This document shows, piece after piece, positions 1-9,564 of a stretch of DNA of 64,000 nt (the stretch's first letter is position 1; every line of letters starts with the position of its first letter). The notes beneath the pieces were generated by a model that was not told where the DNA came from, made no database searches, and worked only from the letters and a program-made list of their open reading frames with translations. Source of the stretch: Devosia sp. FKR38 (lineage in GTDB: Bacteria > Pseudomonadota > Alphaproteobacteria > Rhizobiales > Devosiaceae); contig NZ_STGC01000005.1 in NCBI RefSeq assembly GCF_005222805.1, positions 1,340,456-1,404,455 of the forward strand, in the 5' to 3' direction. A program made the translations under genes and the position numbers.

Positions 1-653
1 ACGCCGCGGACCCCGGTGATCAGGTTGGGCAGGCCGGCGGCGCCCAGCTTGCGGCGCAGATTGCTCATATGGCTGTCCACCGTGCGGTCCATGGCCTCGC
101 CCTCTGGCAGACAGGCATCGATCAGCTCGCTGCGCTCAAACACCCGGTTGGGCGAGCGCACCATATGCTCGAGCAGCCGGTATTCGGTACGCGTCAATGC
201 CAGCATGTCGTCGCCGACGCGCACCGTCATGGCATCGGTATCAATGCTCATCGCACCCAAGCGGCGGACGGTGCTGGCGCGGCCGCCCTGGGTGCGCCGC
301 AGGATGGCCCGCGCTCGCGCGACTACCTCAAGCGGGCTGAACGGCTTGACCACATAGTCATCCGCCCCCAGCCGCAGCGCCTGCAGCTTGTCGAGATCTT
401 CGGCCAGCGCGGTGACCATGATCACCGGCGTGTCATCCACGCGGCGCAGGGCGGCAAGGGTCTCGTAGCCATCCATCTTGGGCATTTTGACATCGAGCAC
501 CACCAGATCGGGCTTGAGCCGATGATGGTGCGCCAGTCCTGTCAGCGGATCGGTCGCAGCGATGGTGCGAAAGCCGTCGCGCTCGAAATAGGCCTGCAGG
601 ATCCGGACGATCTCGATATCGTCTTCGATGATGAGGATGAGCTGGTTGGTCAT
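1..653 (-). CDS. OmpR-family response regulator (C-terminus cut by window edge)
   Basis: This is a two-component response regulator that should bind DNA when phosphorylated by a partner histidine kinase. The N-terminal receiver (about residues 1-120) has the acidic pair E10/D11-D12, the phosphoacceptor Asp at about residue 54 in the context VVLDVKMP, and the conserved Lys in VVKPFSP. A winged-helix domain follows, with LTRTEYRLLEHM and the recognition-helix region DRTVDSHMSNLRRKLG. The reading frame is still open at base 1, so the last residues are missing. I chose the ATG at 653 because AGGTGG lies about 8 nt upstream; an in-frame ATG at 659 is the alternative. It begins about 50 nt after the ABC exporter stop and probably belongs to the same operon as the efflux genes, suggesting BaeR-like control of that pump. 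A kinase gene would be expected just outside the window. Confidence 0.9.
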   Translation of the reverse strand, partial: MTNQLILIIEDDIEIVRILQAYFERDGFRTIAATDPLTGLAHHHRLKPDLVVLDVKMPKMDGYETLAALRRVDDTPVIMVTALAEDLDKLQALRLGADDYVVKPFSPLEVVARARAILRRTQGGRASTVRRLGAMSIDTDAMTVRVGDDMLALTRTEYRLLEHMVRSPNRVFERSELIDACLPEGEAMDRTVDSHMSNLRRKLGAAGLPNLITGVRG

Positions 654-708
654 GGTCATTGCCACCTATCAGAAGAATGCTTCAGGCGCATGGGGTGCTG
701 CATCAGGC

Positions 709-2487
709 TCATCCAAGCCCGGCAAGGCTATGATAGCGACCGCCAGCGGCGACGAGCTGGTCATGGCGCCCTGTTTCCACAATACGCCCATGCTCCAGCA
801 CGACGATCTGATCGGCCTGCCGCACTGTGGACAGGCGATGGGCAATCGAGACCACTGTTCGGTTGTGACCCGCCGCAAGAGCCGAGGATAGTGCCTTTTC
901 GGTCTCTGGATCCAGCGCACTGGTCGCCTCGTCCAGCAGCAGGATACGCGACCCGCGCAGGATCGTCCGCGCCAGCGAAAGCCTTTGCCGCTCGCCGCCG
1001 GAGAACTGGTAGCCGCGCTCGCCCACCTCGGTGGCCAGCCCCCTCGGCAATGCAGCAACCTTGGCGCTCAGTTGGGCCATGTCCAGGGCGTAGTCGATAT
1101 CGGCCCCCGTCGCATCCGGTTTGGCAAAGCGAAGATTGTCTTCAATGCTGGCGTTCAGCAGGAACGGATCCTGCGTCACCACGCCGAGAATATGCGAAAG
1201 GGTTTCGAAGCTGAAAGCGCGCAGATCGAAGCCATCGATTGTGACGCGCCCGCTGTCGGGGTCGTAGAGGCGCGCCAGCAGATAACCCAGCGTGCTCTTG
1301 CCGGACCCCGTGCTGCCGACAATGGCGGTATGGCTGCCGGCCGGGATGGTCAGGCTGACATGATCCAACGTCGGCCCGTCGGACGCTTGGTAGAAGAATG
1401 ATACATCCTCAAACGCGATGTCGCCGCGAATGGCGTCGACGTCGACCGCGACCGGGCTGGCCGGCTCGGTGAGCGTCGGCTTGGTGTCGAGATAACCGAA
1501 GACCCGCGTCAGCAGTGCTCGCGCCTTGCGCAGTTCGATCCGGGCCTCGAACAACTCCAGCATCGGCCAGAGCAATTGCTCCTGTAGCGCGATCAGCGCC
1601 ACCAGTGTCCCAATGGACACGCCCAGACCCTGCGCCAGCATGATACCGCCGATCAGAAAGGTCAGCGCTGGCAGAATATCGAGCGCAAACATGATGATGG
1701 CGATCTCCCACTGACCTGCGGTATGCGAGCGCAGCTCAAGCCGCGCCACCTCGGACGAGGTCTGGCGAAAGATCTGCGCCAGATGGCGGGCCCGGCCCAT
1801 GGTGCGGGCCAGGATAAAGCCGCCGGCCGACAGCGATTCCGTGACCGTCGCCGACATATCGGCGATCCGGTCCTGCTGGGCGAAAGTGATGCGTTCACGC
1901 AGGCCCGCCACCCGGTTGTTGAGCCAGAGCAGCAGCGGCATGAATGCCAGCGAGGCCAGCGCCAGCCGCCAGTCGAGCAGGACCATTGCCACCACAGTGG
2001 TGAGCACCACGCTGATATTGCGGGCAGCGTCCGACGCCGTATTGGTGAACAGTGATTGAAGCCCGGCAATATCGCTCGACATGCGGGACTGCACTTCCCC
2101 CGTGCGGGCCGCAGAGAAGAAGGCGAGCGAAAGCGACTGCAGGTGCTCATAGAGCCGCACACGCAGGTCGTGCATGATCTGCTGGCCGATCCGCGTTGAC
2201 ACATAGGCCTGCAGCACGCTGGCAATAGCTGCCAGCACCGCCACAGCCAGCAGGCCGCCACAGAGCCACACCAGCAGTGTCACGTCCTTGGCCGGCAAGG
2301 CACTGTCGATAATGCCGCGCACCATGAAGGGCGTCGTCGCGCCAGCGATCCCGGCGATCATGATCAATCCGAGGATAGTCAGCAGCGATTTGCCGTGCGG
2401 CGCAAACAGGGCGAGAACCCGCCGCCAGGGCGTACGCTGCCCGGCCGCTGCCGCGTAGTCGTCGAAGTCGTCATCCCGGTCAGACAT
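709..2487 (-). CDS. ABC transporter, half-exporter (TM domain fused to ATPase)
   Basis: This is a 592-residue half-size ABC exporter, expected to work as a dimer in the inner membrane and to export lipids, drugs or peptides by ATP hydrolysis. About residues 30-310 are a six-helix transmembrane domain. The ATPase domain carries Walker A GSTGSGKS, the signature FSGGERQRLS, Walker B ILLLDEATSALD and the H-loop AHRLS. The ATG at 2487 lies inside the end of the upstream RND gene and overlaps its stop by 8 nt, so translation is probably coupled. This start gives MSDRDDDFDD; the longer upstream frame adds Arg-rich sequence unlike the family. Placing an ABC exporter directly behind an RND pump in one operon is unusual. 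The substrate cannot be read from sequence. Confidence 0.9.
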   Translation of the reverse strand: MSDRDDDFDDYAAAAGQRTPWRRVLALFAPHGKSLLTILGLIMIAGIAGATTPFMVRGIIDSALPAKDVTLLVWLCGGLLAVAVLAAIASVLQAYVSTRIGQQIMHDLRVRLYEHLQSLSLAFFSAARTGEVQSRMSSDIAGLQSLFTNTASDAARNISVVLTTVVAMVLLDWRLALASLAFMPLLLWLNNRVAGLRERITFAQQDRIADMSATVTESLSAGGFILARTMGRARHLAQIFRQTSSEVARLELRSHTAGQWEIAIIMFALDILPALTFLIGGIMLAQGLGVSIGTLVALIALQEQLLWPMLELFEARIELRKARALLTRVFGYLDTKPTLTEPASPVAVDVDAIRGDIAFEDVSFFYQASDGPTLDHVSLTIPAGSHTAIVGSTGSGKSTLGYLLARLYDPDSGRVTIDGFDLRAFSFETLSHILGVVTQDPFLLNASIEDNLRFAKPDATGADIDYALDMAQLSAKVAALPRGLATEVGERGYQFSGGERQRLSLARTILRGSRILLLDEATSALDPETEKALSSALAAGHNRTVVSIAHRLSTVRQADQIVVLEHGRIVETGRHDQLVAAGGRYHSLAGLG

Positions 2488-5400
2488 GGCCCGCACCCCG
2501 CTTGGGTTCCTCGACCTCAATCGGCGCGGACGCCTTGGCCTTGCGGCCAAAAATCGACATCACCACAAAGTAGAACACCGGCACGAACAGCAGGGCGAAG
2601 ACGGTTGCCGCGATGACGCCACCCAGCACGCCCGTGCCCAGCGCCTTCTGCGTCTCGGCGCTGGCGCCATGGGCATGCACCAGCGGCAGGACGCCCAGCG
2701 CAAAGGCCAGTGAGGTCATCACGATGGGGCGGATGCGCAGCCGTCCGGCCTCGATGATGGCGTCGCGCAGAGCCCAGCCTTCGGCGAGCTTGGCCTTGGC
2801 GAACTCGACGATCAGGATGGCATTCTTGGCCGACAGGCCAATCACGGTGATCAGCCCCACCTTGAAGAACACGTCATTGGACTGGCCACCGATCTGCACG
2901 GCTGCCACGGCCCCGATAATACCCAGCGGCACCATCATCATCACCGCAAGTGGCACAGTCCAGCTCTCGTAGAGCGCCGCCAGGACCAGGAACACCACCA
3001 GCATGGAGATAGCGATCAGCATGGGCATCTGCGTGCCCGACTGGCGCTCCTGCAACGACTCGCCGGTCCATTCGATGCCGAAGCCTTCCGGCAGGGCCTG
3101 CACCAGGCGCTCGACCTCGGCCATGGCACTGCCGTTGGACACACCCTGTGCGCCCTCGCCCTGCAACGACGTCGCCAGATAGCCGTTGTGACGGGAAATC
3201 TGCCGCGGCGCGCTGCTCCACTTGGCCGTCACCACCTCGCCCAAGGCGACCATGCCGCCCTTGTCGTTGCGTACGAACAACTTGAGTACATCGTCCACAT
3301 TCATGCGGTAGCGCGCATCGGCCTGCACGATCACCTGCTGCAGCTTTGCCCCGCCGGAGAAGTCCCCGACATAGCTTGAGGTGATGGCCGTGCCCAGCGT
3401 CTCGCTGATCGACTGGACGGACACGCCCAGTGCCAGCGCTTTGTTGCGGTCGATCTCGAGCTCGACATTGGGGCCATTGGGCAGGCTGTTCTGGTAGAGG
3501 CTGGCCAGGATGGTGCTCTTGCCCGCCGCCGCCAGCAGCTGTGCCTGGGCGGCCAACAGCGCGTCATTGCCCTTCCCGCCCCGATCCTGCAGCACGAAGC
3601 TAAAGCCCGAGCCGCCGCCGAGCTCCTCGATGGGCGCCGGCAGGGACACCATCACTGAGCCCTCGGGGATGTCCGCCATCGCTGTGGTCATGGCTGCAGC
3701 TTCTTCGCTCGCGGGCAGATGCGCGCGGTCCTTCCAGTCCTTGAGCGTCACAAAGGCCATGGCCGCGTTCGAGCCGGTGCCCATGAAGCTGAAGCCATTG
3801 ATCAGCAAATTGTCCTGCGTCGCCTCGCGCTTGAGCACTTCGGTGTTGAACAGATCTGTAACCTTGGCAGTACGGGTACCAGTGGCGTCGGCCGGCAGGG
3901 TGATCGACACGGTGTAATTGCCCTGGTCCTCATCGGGCATGAAGCTCGTGGGGATCAGCGGGAACCAATAGATCAGTGCGCCCACCAGCACGACGTACAG
4001 CGCCATCATCCGCCCGCCGCGCCGCAACAGCCCGGAGATGGTCTTGCCATAGCCGCTGGTCACCTTGTCGACGCCGCGGTCGAACAGGGCAAACGGCGCC
4101 CATTTCTTTCTGTGGTGATCAACCGGCTTGAGCAGGCTTGCACACAGCGCAGGCGTCAGCGTCAGCGCCAGGAAGGCCGAGAACAGGATCGACACCGACA
4201 TCGACAGCGTGAACTGCCGATAGATGGCGCCGACCGAGCCGCTGGCCAGGCCCATGGGGATGAACACGGCCACCAGCACCGCTGTGATGCCGATCACCGC
4301 GCCGGTGATCTCCTTCATCGCCTTGCGGGTCGCCTCCTTGGGCGGCAGCCCCTCTGTGGCCATGATGCGTTCGACATTCTCCACCACCACGATGGCGTCG
4401 TCGACGATGATGCCGATGGCCAGCACCATGCCAAACATGGTCAGCACATTGATCGAATATCCCGCCAGCAGCATCACGGCAAAGGTGCCCAGCAAAGCCA
4501 CCGGCGCCACGATGGCCGGGATGATGGTGTAGCGCCAGTTTTGCAGGAACAGGAACATCACCGCGAACACCAGGAGCATGGCTTCGATCAGGGTCTGAAT
4601 CACCTTCTCGATCGACACCTTGATGAAGGGCGAGTTGTCGAACGGCAGGGCATAGCTCATGCCCTCGGGCATGGCGAGCTTGAGCTCGGCCAGCCGCGCC
4701 TTGACGGCATCGGCAGTGGCCACGGCATTGGCGCCCGGCGACAGCTGGATCGCCGCCCCGGTCGCCTGATTGCCGTTCTGCAGCATGTCAAACGACGTGG
4801 TCTGCGCCCCGATCTCCACCCGCGCCACATCGCTCAGCAGCACGCTGGCGCCGTTGCGCTGGCCCTTGATGACGATCTTGCCGAACTCCTCGGGCGTGGT
4901 CAGGTCATTGCGCACGGAGAGTGGCACCGTGATGGTCTGCCCGGGCACCGTCGGTCCTGCGCCCAACTGGCCAGGAGCGATCTGCAGATTCTGCCCCTGG
5001 ATGGCAGCCGTCACATCGGCAATGCTCAGGCTCAGCGTCTCCAGCTTGAGCGGATCGACCCAGATGCGCATGGCCTTTTCGGTGCCGAAGGACTGCAGCC
5101 GCCCGACACCTTTGATGCGCTTGAGCTCGGGCACGATGTATTTGGCCAGATAGTCCTCGAGGTCGAGCGAGGAGAAGCGTTTGCCCTCCGAGGTCAGCGT
5201 GACGATCGCCAGAAAGCCCGAGGTCGCCGACTCTACGGTCAGCCCGCCCTGGCGCACCAGCGGCGGCAGGCGCGGTTCGACGCCCTTGAGCAGGTTCTGC
5301 ACCTCCACCATGGCCAGTTCGGGATTGGTCCCGGGCGCAAAGGTGAGGCTGACGCTGCCACTGCCGGTGTTGTCGGCCGACGAGCTGAAGAACAGCAGGT

Positions 5401-5620
5401 TTTTGACGCCGGTCAGCTCGCGCTCGATCGGAATGACCACGGCCTCATTGACCGTCTGCGCCGTCGCGCCCGGATAGCTCGCCGAGACGCTGACGCTGGG
5501 CGGCGCGATCGAGGGGAAGCGGGCCACCGGCAGCTGTGGAATGGCGATGATGCCGAACAGCACGATGAAGGCGGCCACCACCCACGCGAAGACGGGACGA
5601 TCAATGAAGAACTGAGGCAT
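2480..5620 (-). CDS. RND multidrug efflux pump, HAE1 family (AcrB/MexB-like)
   Basis: This is the inner-membrane proton/drug antiporter of a tripartite efflux system. Its 1046 residues are the normal length for the AcrB/MexB family. It opens with MPQFFIDRPVFAWVVAAF, the typical TM1 start. The proton-relay residues are visible: paired Asp in TM4 (GIIVDDAIVVVENVERIM) and the Lys in TM10 (GLSAKNAILIVEFAK). Two large periplasmic porter loops and twelve predicted membrane helices fit the family. It follows the adaptor gene by 14 nt and its stop overlaps the start of the ABC exporter. Family knowledge supports export of hydrophobic or amphiphilic compounds; the actual substrate is unknown. Confidence 0.96.
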   Translation of the reverse strand: MPQFFIDRPVFAWVVAAFIVLFGIIAIPQLPVARFPSIAPPSVSVSASYPGATAQTVNEAVVIPIERELTGVKNLLFFSSSADNTGSGSVSLTFAPGTNPELAMVEVQNLLKGVEPRLPPLVRQGGLTVESATSGFLAIVTLTSEGKRFSSLDLEDYLAKYIVPELKRIKGVGRLQSFGTEKAMRIWVDPLKLETLSLSIADVTAAIQGQNLQIAPGQLGAGPTVPGQTITVPLSVRNDLTTPEEFGKIVIKGQRNGASVLLSDVARVEIGAQTTSFDMLQNGNQATGAAIQLSPGANAVATADAVKARLAELKLAMPEGMSYALPFDNSPFIKVSIEKVIQTLIEAMLLVFAVMFLFLQNWRYTIIPAIVAPVALLGTFAVMLLAGYSINVLTMFGMVLAIGIIVDDAIVVVENVERIMATEGLPPKEATRKAMKEITGAVIGITAVLVAVFIPMGLASGSVGAIYRQFTLSMSVSILFSAFLALTLTPALCASLLKPVDHHRKKWAPFALFDRGVDKVTSGYGKTISGLLRRGGRMMALYVVLVGALIYWFPLIPTSFMPDEDQGNYTVSITLPADATGTRTAKVTDLFNTEVLKREATQDNLLINGFSFMGTGSNAAMAFVTLKDWKDRAHLPASEEAAAMTTAMADIPEGSVMVSLPAPIEELGGGSGFSFVLQDRGGKGNDALLAAQAQLLAAAGKSTILASLYQNSLPNGPNVELEIDRNKALALGVSVQSISETLGTAITSSYVGDFSGGAKLQQVIVQADARYRMNVDDVLKLFVRNDKGGMVALGEVVTAKWSSAPRQISRHNGYLATSLQGEGAQGVSNGSAMAEVERLVQALPEGFGIEWTGESLQERQSGTQMPMLIAISMLVVFLVLAALYESWTVPLAVMMMVPLGIIGAVAAVQIGGQSNDVFFKVGLITVIGLSAKNAILIVEFAKAKLAEGWALRDAIIEAGRLRIRPIVMTSLAFALGVLPLVHAHGASAETQKALGTGVLGGVIAATVFALLFVPVFYFVVMSIFGRKAKASAPIEVEEPKRGAGHV

Positions 5621-5634
5621 TTTCGATCCCTGGA

Positions 5635-6849
5635 TCAGGAGTTGGTGGCCGGAACGGCCGTTTCGGCGCCCGGCTGGGCTTCCGTTGCCACGCCCGCCGT
5701 GGGCGCGCCGAACGTCACGGTGCGCACTGGTCCGGCCGCCGAGAGCTTTTCCTGGCCTTCGACAACCACGGTCTCGCCGGCCTTGAGCCCGTCAAGGACG
5801 ATGTAGCTGCCCTCAACCAGCTCGCCGAGCTGCACAGTCCTGGGCGTGGCAATGCCGTCGCCGCCCACCACATAAACGCTCGGCGCGCCCAGGCTGTCGC
5901 GCACCACCGCCTGCTGCGGCACGCTGATGGCATCCGGATAGGTACCGCGCGGCACCTGCGCCCGCACATACATGCCCGGCAACAGTCGGCGCTCCGCATT
6001 GTCGGCCTGGGCGCGCATGCGCACATTGCCCGTGCCCTCATCAACGCTGATGTCGGAGAACAGCGCCTGTGCCGCGATGACATTGCCGTCGCCCTCGCCG
6101 ACCAGGATGCGGATCGGAATGCTCCCCGCTGCCTGCAGGCCTCCATTGCGGGCCTGGGCCCGCAGGTGCTCCAGCCGCGAGGCGGGCTGGCGGATGTCGA
6201 TATAGACGGTCGATATCTGCTGGATGGTGGCCAGGCTCGTCGTGCTAGTGGCTTCGGCCAGCGTCCCTTCACCAACCGAGGCCGCACCGATCTGGCCGTC
6301 GATCGGCGCCTTGATCGTGGCCAGATCCAGCGACAGCCGGGCCTTCTTGAGCGCCGCTTCCGCCTGCGCCACATCGGCAACGGCCTGCGCATGTGCGGAA
6401 TTGGCCTGCTCATAGGCCTGGTCGCTGATATTGTTGCTGGCCCGCAGCGCCTGTGCGCGATCGAACTCCGTCACCGTCTGGTGCAGCGCCGCCTTGGTCT
6501 TCTGCACAGTCGCTTCGGCACTGGCGACATCGGCCGCAAACGAGGCCGTATCGATCTGAAACAGCGGCTGCCCTTTGGTAACGTCGCTGCCTTCCTCGAA
6601 CAGGCGCTTGACGATCAGCCCGCTCACCTGCGGACGGATCTCGGCGATCCGCAGCGCAGAGACTCGACCTGGCAATTCGTCCCAGACCGTGATGGATTCA
6701 CTCTTTACCGGCATCACTGATACGAGTGGCGCCTGGATTTCCGCTGTCTGTTCGGGTGGCTGCGCCGGGCCGGAACAGGCCGACAGCAGAACGGCAGTCA
6801 GGATCGCGGCGAGAGCGACACGCTTGGAGAAGGTCATGGCAATACTCAA
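5635..6849 (-). CDS. RND efflux periplasmic adaptor (membrane fusion lipoprotein, AcrA-like)
   Basis: This adaptor links the RND pump to the outer-membrane channel. The N-terminus is a lipoprotein signal with lipobox LLSAC, so the mature protein should be anchored by Cys about 25. Beyond it are the HlyD-type beta-barrel/lipoyl halves (PQVSGLIVKRLFEEGSDVTKG and APIDGQIGAASV), an alpha-helical hairpin between them rich in Ala/Gln, and the C-terminal membrane-proximal domain. Its 404 residues are normal for the family. Start 6849 gives MSIAMTFSKR; a second ATG at 6837 is equally possible. It lies between the outer-membrane factor (17 nt gap) and the RND pump (14 nt gap), which fixes its partners. 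Confidence 0.95.
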   Translation of the reverse strand: MSIAMTFSKRVALAAILTAVLLSACSGPAQPPEQTAEIQAPLVSVMPVKSESITVWDELPGRVSALRIAEIRPQVSGLIVKRLFEEGSDVTKGQPLFQIDTASFAADVASAEATVQKTKAALHQTVTEFDRAQALRASNNISDQAYEQANSAHAQAVADVAQAEAALKKARLSLDLATIKAPIDGQIGAASVGEGTLAEATSTTSLATIQQISTVYIDIRQPASRLEHLRAQARNGGLQAAGSIPIRILVGEGDGNVIAAQALFSDISVDEGTGNVRMRAQADNAERRLLPGMYVRAQVPRGTYPDAISVPQQAVVRDSLGAPSVYVVGGDGIATPRTVQLGELVEGSYIVLDGLKAGETVVVEGQEKLSAAGPVRTVTFGAPTAGVATEAQPGAETAVPATNS

Positions 6850-6866
6850 ATGCTGTGTGGCCGCAC

Positions 6867-8243
6867 TCAGCGGGCGGCGGGAAGAACGGGCGATCCGCCC
6901 AGGACGCGGAAGATCTGGACTTCGGTCACCAGCTGCTCCAGCCGGTTGGCGGCCAGCGCCCGCTCGGCGGCGCGGCTGCGTTCCTGCGCATCCAGCCAGA
7001 CCCTTAGGGCCACCGATCCCGCGCGATAGCGCTCCTCGGTTAGCCGGTCAGCCGCCTGCGCGGCAGCAAAGGCCGTCTTGAGCCGGCGCGCCTTCTCGCT
7101 CAGCGTGATCCGGGCGCTCAGCGCCGTTCCGGTGTCGCTGAACGCGGTGAGCAGGGCCGCGCGGAATTCGGTGACCGCGATCTGATAGTCGACTTCGGAC
7201 ACTTTGACGCGCAGCTGTCCGTCCCTATAGTTGAGGAATGGCAGAGTGAGGCCCGCACCCAAAGCCGCGATGGGATTGGCCAGGATCGCCAGCAGATCCG
7301 AGCTGGTTGCGCCCAGATTGCCGGTCAGGCTGATCTGCGGATAGAGGCTGGCGCGGGTGTTATCAACGGTGCGCAGACTGGCCCGCAGCCGCAGTTCCGC
7401 CGCGCGCAGATCCGGGCGACGTGCCAGAAGCTCGGCTGGCAGTCCGGCGGTGATCCGCACCGGCGTCTTGCCGGGCAGACGCTGCGGCTCGGCCACTGGA
7501 TTGGGCAGGCCATTGAGCAGCACGCCGAGCGCGTTGCGCAGCGCCACGCGGTTCTGTTCCAGATCGGAGATCCCGGCGGCCTGGCTCTCGACGGTCTGAC
7601 TAATTTCTGCCAGCTCCAGATCGGTCGCCGCACCCACCGCTGCCTGGCTCTTGACCAGGTCCTGTACTTTGCGGGCGATCGCCAGCGAAGCCTTGGCCGA
7701 AGCCAGGCTCTGATTGGTATAGCCCAGCCGCCAATAGGCCTCGATGGTGGCCGCGACCACAGTGGTGCGCGCCGTCTCCACATCTTCGGCCGAGGCCCCA
7801 GCCTGCAGCACGGCAATGTCCTGGCTGCTGGCGAGCCGGCCCCAGAGGTCGAATTCATAGGCGGCGCCAAGGCTGAAGGCAAAGGCATTGCTGGCAGCGC
7901 CGCCCTCGCCCAACGCAAGATTGCGCTGCCCGCTGCCCGTGCCGCTCAGCTGCGGCATCCGACCGGCACCTGCCATATCCGCCTGCAGCAGCGCCTTGCG
8001 CACCCGCAGCGTGGCGGCCAGGATATCGTTGTTATTGGCGAGCACCGTCTCGACCAGGGTGTCGAGCTTGGAGTCGCCAAAGCTACGCCACCATTGCTCG
8101 GCAGCGGCCGGCGCCGAAATACCAGCCGTATCCGTCCAGGCCGGCGCATTGGGCAAAGCCGGCCGGACATAGGTCGACATCAGTGGCGAACAGCCGGCCA
8201 GCAGAACAGCCGGAACAAGCATGGCGAGGCGATGAAGGGTCAT
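6867..8243 (-). CDS. Outer-membrane efflux lipoprotein (NodT/OprM family)
   Basis: This is the TolC-like outer-membrane channel of the RND system and the first gene of the operon. It begins with a lipoprotein signal peptide with lipobox LLAGC (Cys about 18), then the typical NodT-family start YVRPALPNAPAW. Two repeated halves each contain long helices and a beta-barrel segment, for example SLYPQISLTGNLGATSSD and LPFLNYRDGQLRVKVSEVDYQ. The 458-residue length is standard. Codons read straight into the adaptor 17 nt later. A second TolC-family gene is present at 11633-13156, serving a different exporter. Confidence 0.95.
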   Translation of the reverse strand: MTLHRLAMLVPAVLLAGCSPLMSTYVRPALPNAPAWTDTAGISAPAAAEQWWRSFGDSKLDTLVETVLANNNDILAATLRVRKALLQADMAGAGRMPQLSGTGSGQRNLALGEGGAASNAFAFSLGAAYEFDLWGRLASSQDIAVLQAGASAEDVETARTTVVAATIEAYWRLGYTNQSLASAKASLAIARKVQDLVKSQAAVGAATDLELAEISQTVESQAAGISDLEQNRVALRNALGVLLNGLPNPVAEPQRLPGKTPVRITAGLPAELLARRPDLRAAELRLRASLRTVDNTRASLYPQISLTGNLGATSSDLLAILANPIAALGAGLTLPFLNYRDGQLRVKVSEVDYQIAVTEFRAALLTAFSDTGTALSARITLSEKARRLKTAFAAAQAADRLTEERYRAGSVALRVWLDAQERSRAAERALAANRLEQLVTEVQIFRVLGGSPVLPAAR

Positions 8244-8386
8244 GGGGTCACTGGATTGCGGTCAAGAAACATGACCGTCATCCGGCCCGCCCTTACCCCA
8301 TCAGTCCAATGTCCAGCGAGCATCGAGAAACTGTGCAGATTGCGTGCAGAACTCCACAGTTGCTCTGCCGAGCGGCCAATCGCCGA

Positions 8387-9559
8387 CTAGGCCTCGATGC
8401 ACATGGCGATTCCCATGCCGCCGCCGATGCATAGCGTTGCCAGGCCCCGGCTCAGCCCACTCCGGCGCAACTCATGGACCAGCGTGACCAGGATCCGCGC
8501 CCCCGAGGCGCCGATTGGGTGCCCCAGCGCAATGGCGCCGCCGCTGACATTGACGATGTCGGGATTCCAGCCCATGCCGGCATTGACCGCGCAGGCCTGG
8601 GCGGCAAAGGCTTCATTGGCCTCGACACGATCGAGGTCGGCGACCGACCAGCCTGCCCTTTGCAGCGCCTTTTGCGACGCGGGGATCGGGCCTGTGCCCA
8701 TGATGGCGGGATCAACGCCGGCCGTGGCCCAGCCGGCAATGCGCGCCAGAGGTACAAGCCCGCGCCGCGCCGCCTCACCCTCACGCATCAGCACCAGGGC
8801 CGCAGCCCCATCATTGAGGCCCGAAGCATTGCCGGCGGTGACCGAACCGGCCTTGTCGAAAGCTGGCCGCAGCCGCGCCAGGGCCTCGGCGCTGGTGTCG
8901 GCGCGCAGGTGATCATCCGCATCAACGGTAACGCTGCCCTTACGCGTCTCTATGGTCACCGGCGCAATCTCGGCCCGGAAGTGCCCGGCTGCCTGCGCTG
9001 CCGCTGCCTTCTGCTGGCTGGCCAGGGCAAAGCCGTCCTGCGTCTCGCGCGAAATGCCGAACTGGCGGGCGACATTTTCGGCGGTTATGCCCATGTGATA
9101 GCCACCAAAGGCATCGGTCAGACCGTCGACTACCATGGTGTCGACCAGGCTGACCGGGCCCATCTTGGCGCCCGCCCGCAGGACCTGGCAATGCGGCGAC
9201 AGCGACATCGATTCCTGTCCGCCGGCCACCACGATATCGGCATCGCCGCAAAGGATCTGTTGCAGGCCCAGCGCCACGGCGCGCAGGCCTGAGCCACAGA
9301 CCTGGTTGACGCCAAGTGCAGTGGCGCCGGCGGGGATGCCGGCCTTGATGGCGGCCTGACGCGCCGGATTCTGCCCGGCCCCCGCCGTCAGCACCTGCCC
9401 CAGGATCACCTCGTCGATGGCATCGGCCGACAGACCGGCCCGCGCGAGTGCCGCAACAATGGCAATGGCCCCCAGCTCATGAGCTGGAACCGTGCTCAGC
9501 GGACCAAGGAAGCTGCCCACCGGCGTGCGGGCGGCACTGACAATGACGATGTCGCTCAT
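8387..9559 (-). CDS. Acetyl-CoA C-acetyltransferase (thiolase)
   Basis: This thiolase interconverts two acetyl-CoA with acetoacetyl-CoA. The 390 residues match the AtoB/PhaA type. The nucleophilic Cys is in NQVCGSGLRA (about residue 90), the His in GHPIGASGAR, and the second catalytic Cys in the C-terminal CIGGGMGIAMC. I placed the start at the ATG at 9559 (MSDIVIVSAARTPVG), the canonical beginning; the open frame extends further upstream into the CoA-transferase gene but without homology. It lies 5 nt downstream of the CoA-transferase subunit B stop, so the three genes form one operon: activate acetoacetate with CoA, then cleave it to acetyl-CoA. A PcaF-type 3-oxoadipyl-CoA thiolase is less likely given the N-terminal sequence. 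Confidence 0.93.
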   Translation of the reverse strand: MSDIVIVSAARTPVGSFLGPLSTVPAHELGAIAIVAALARAGLSADAIDEVILGQVLTAGAGQNPARQAAIKAGIPAGATALGVNQVCGSGLRAVALGLQQILCGDADIVVAGGQESMSLSPHCQVLRAGAKMGPVSLVDTMVVDGLTDAFGGYHMGITAENVARQFGISRETQDGFALASQQKAAAAQAAGHFRAEIAPVTIETRKGSVTVDADDHLRADTSAEALARLRPAFDKAGSVTAGNASGLNDGAAALVLMREGEAARRGLVPLARIAGWATAGVDPAIMGTGPIPASQKALQRAGWSVADLDRVEANEAFAAQACAVNAGMGWNPDIVNVSGGAIALGHPIGASGARILVTLVHELRRSGLSRGLATLCIGGGMGIAMCIEA

Positions 9560-9564
9560 GCTGT

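Noticed and set aside
3719..5806. Open frame of about 695 codons on the plus strand opposite the RND pump
   Set aside because: Antisense shadow rich in Arg, His and Gln; the minus strand encodes the full AcrB-like protein with all key residues.
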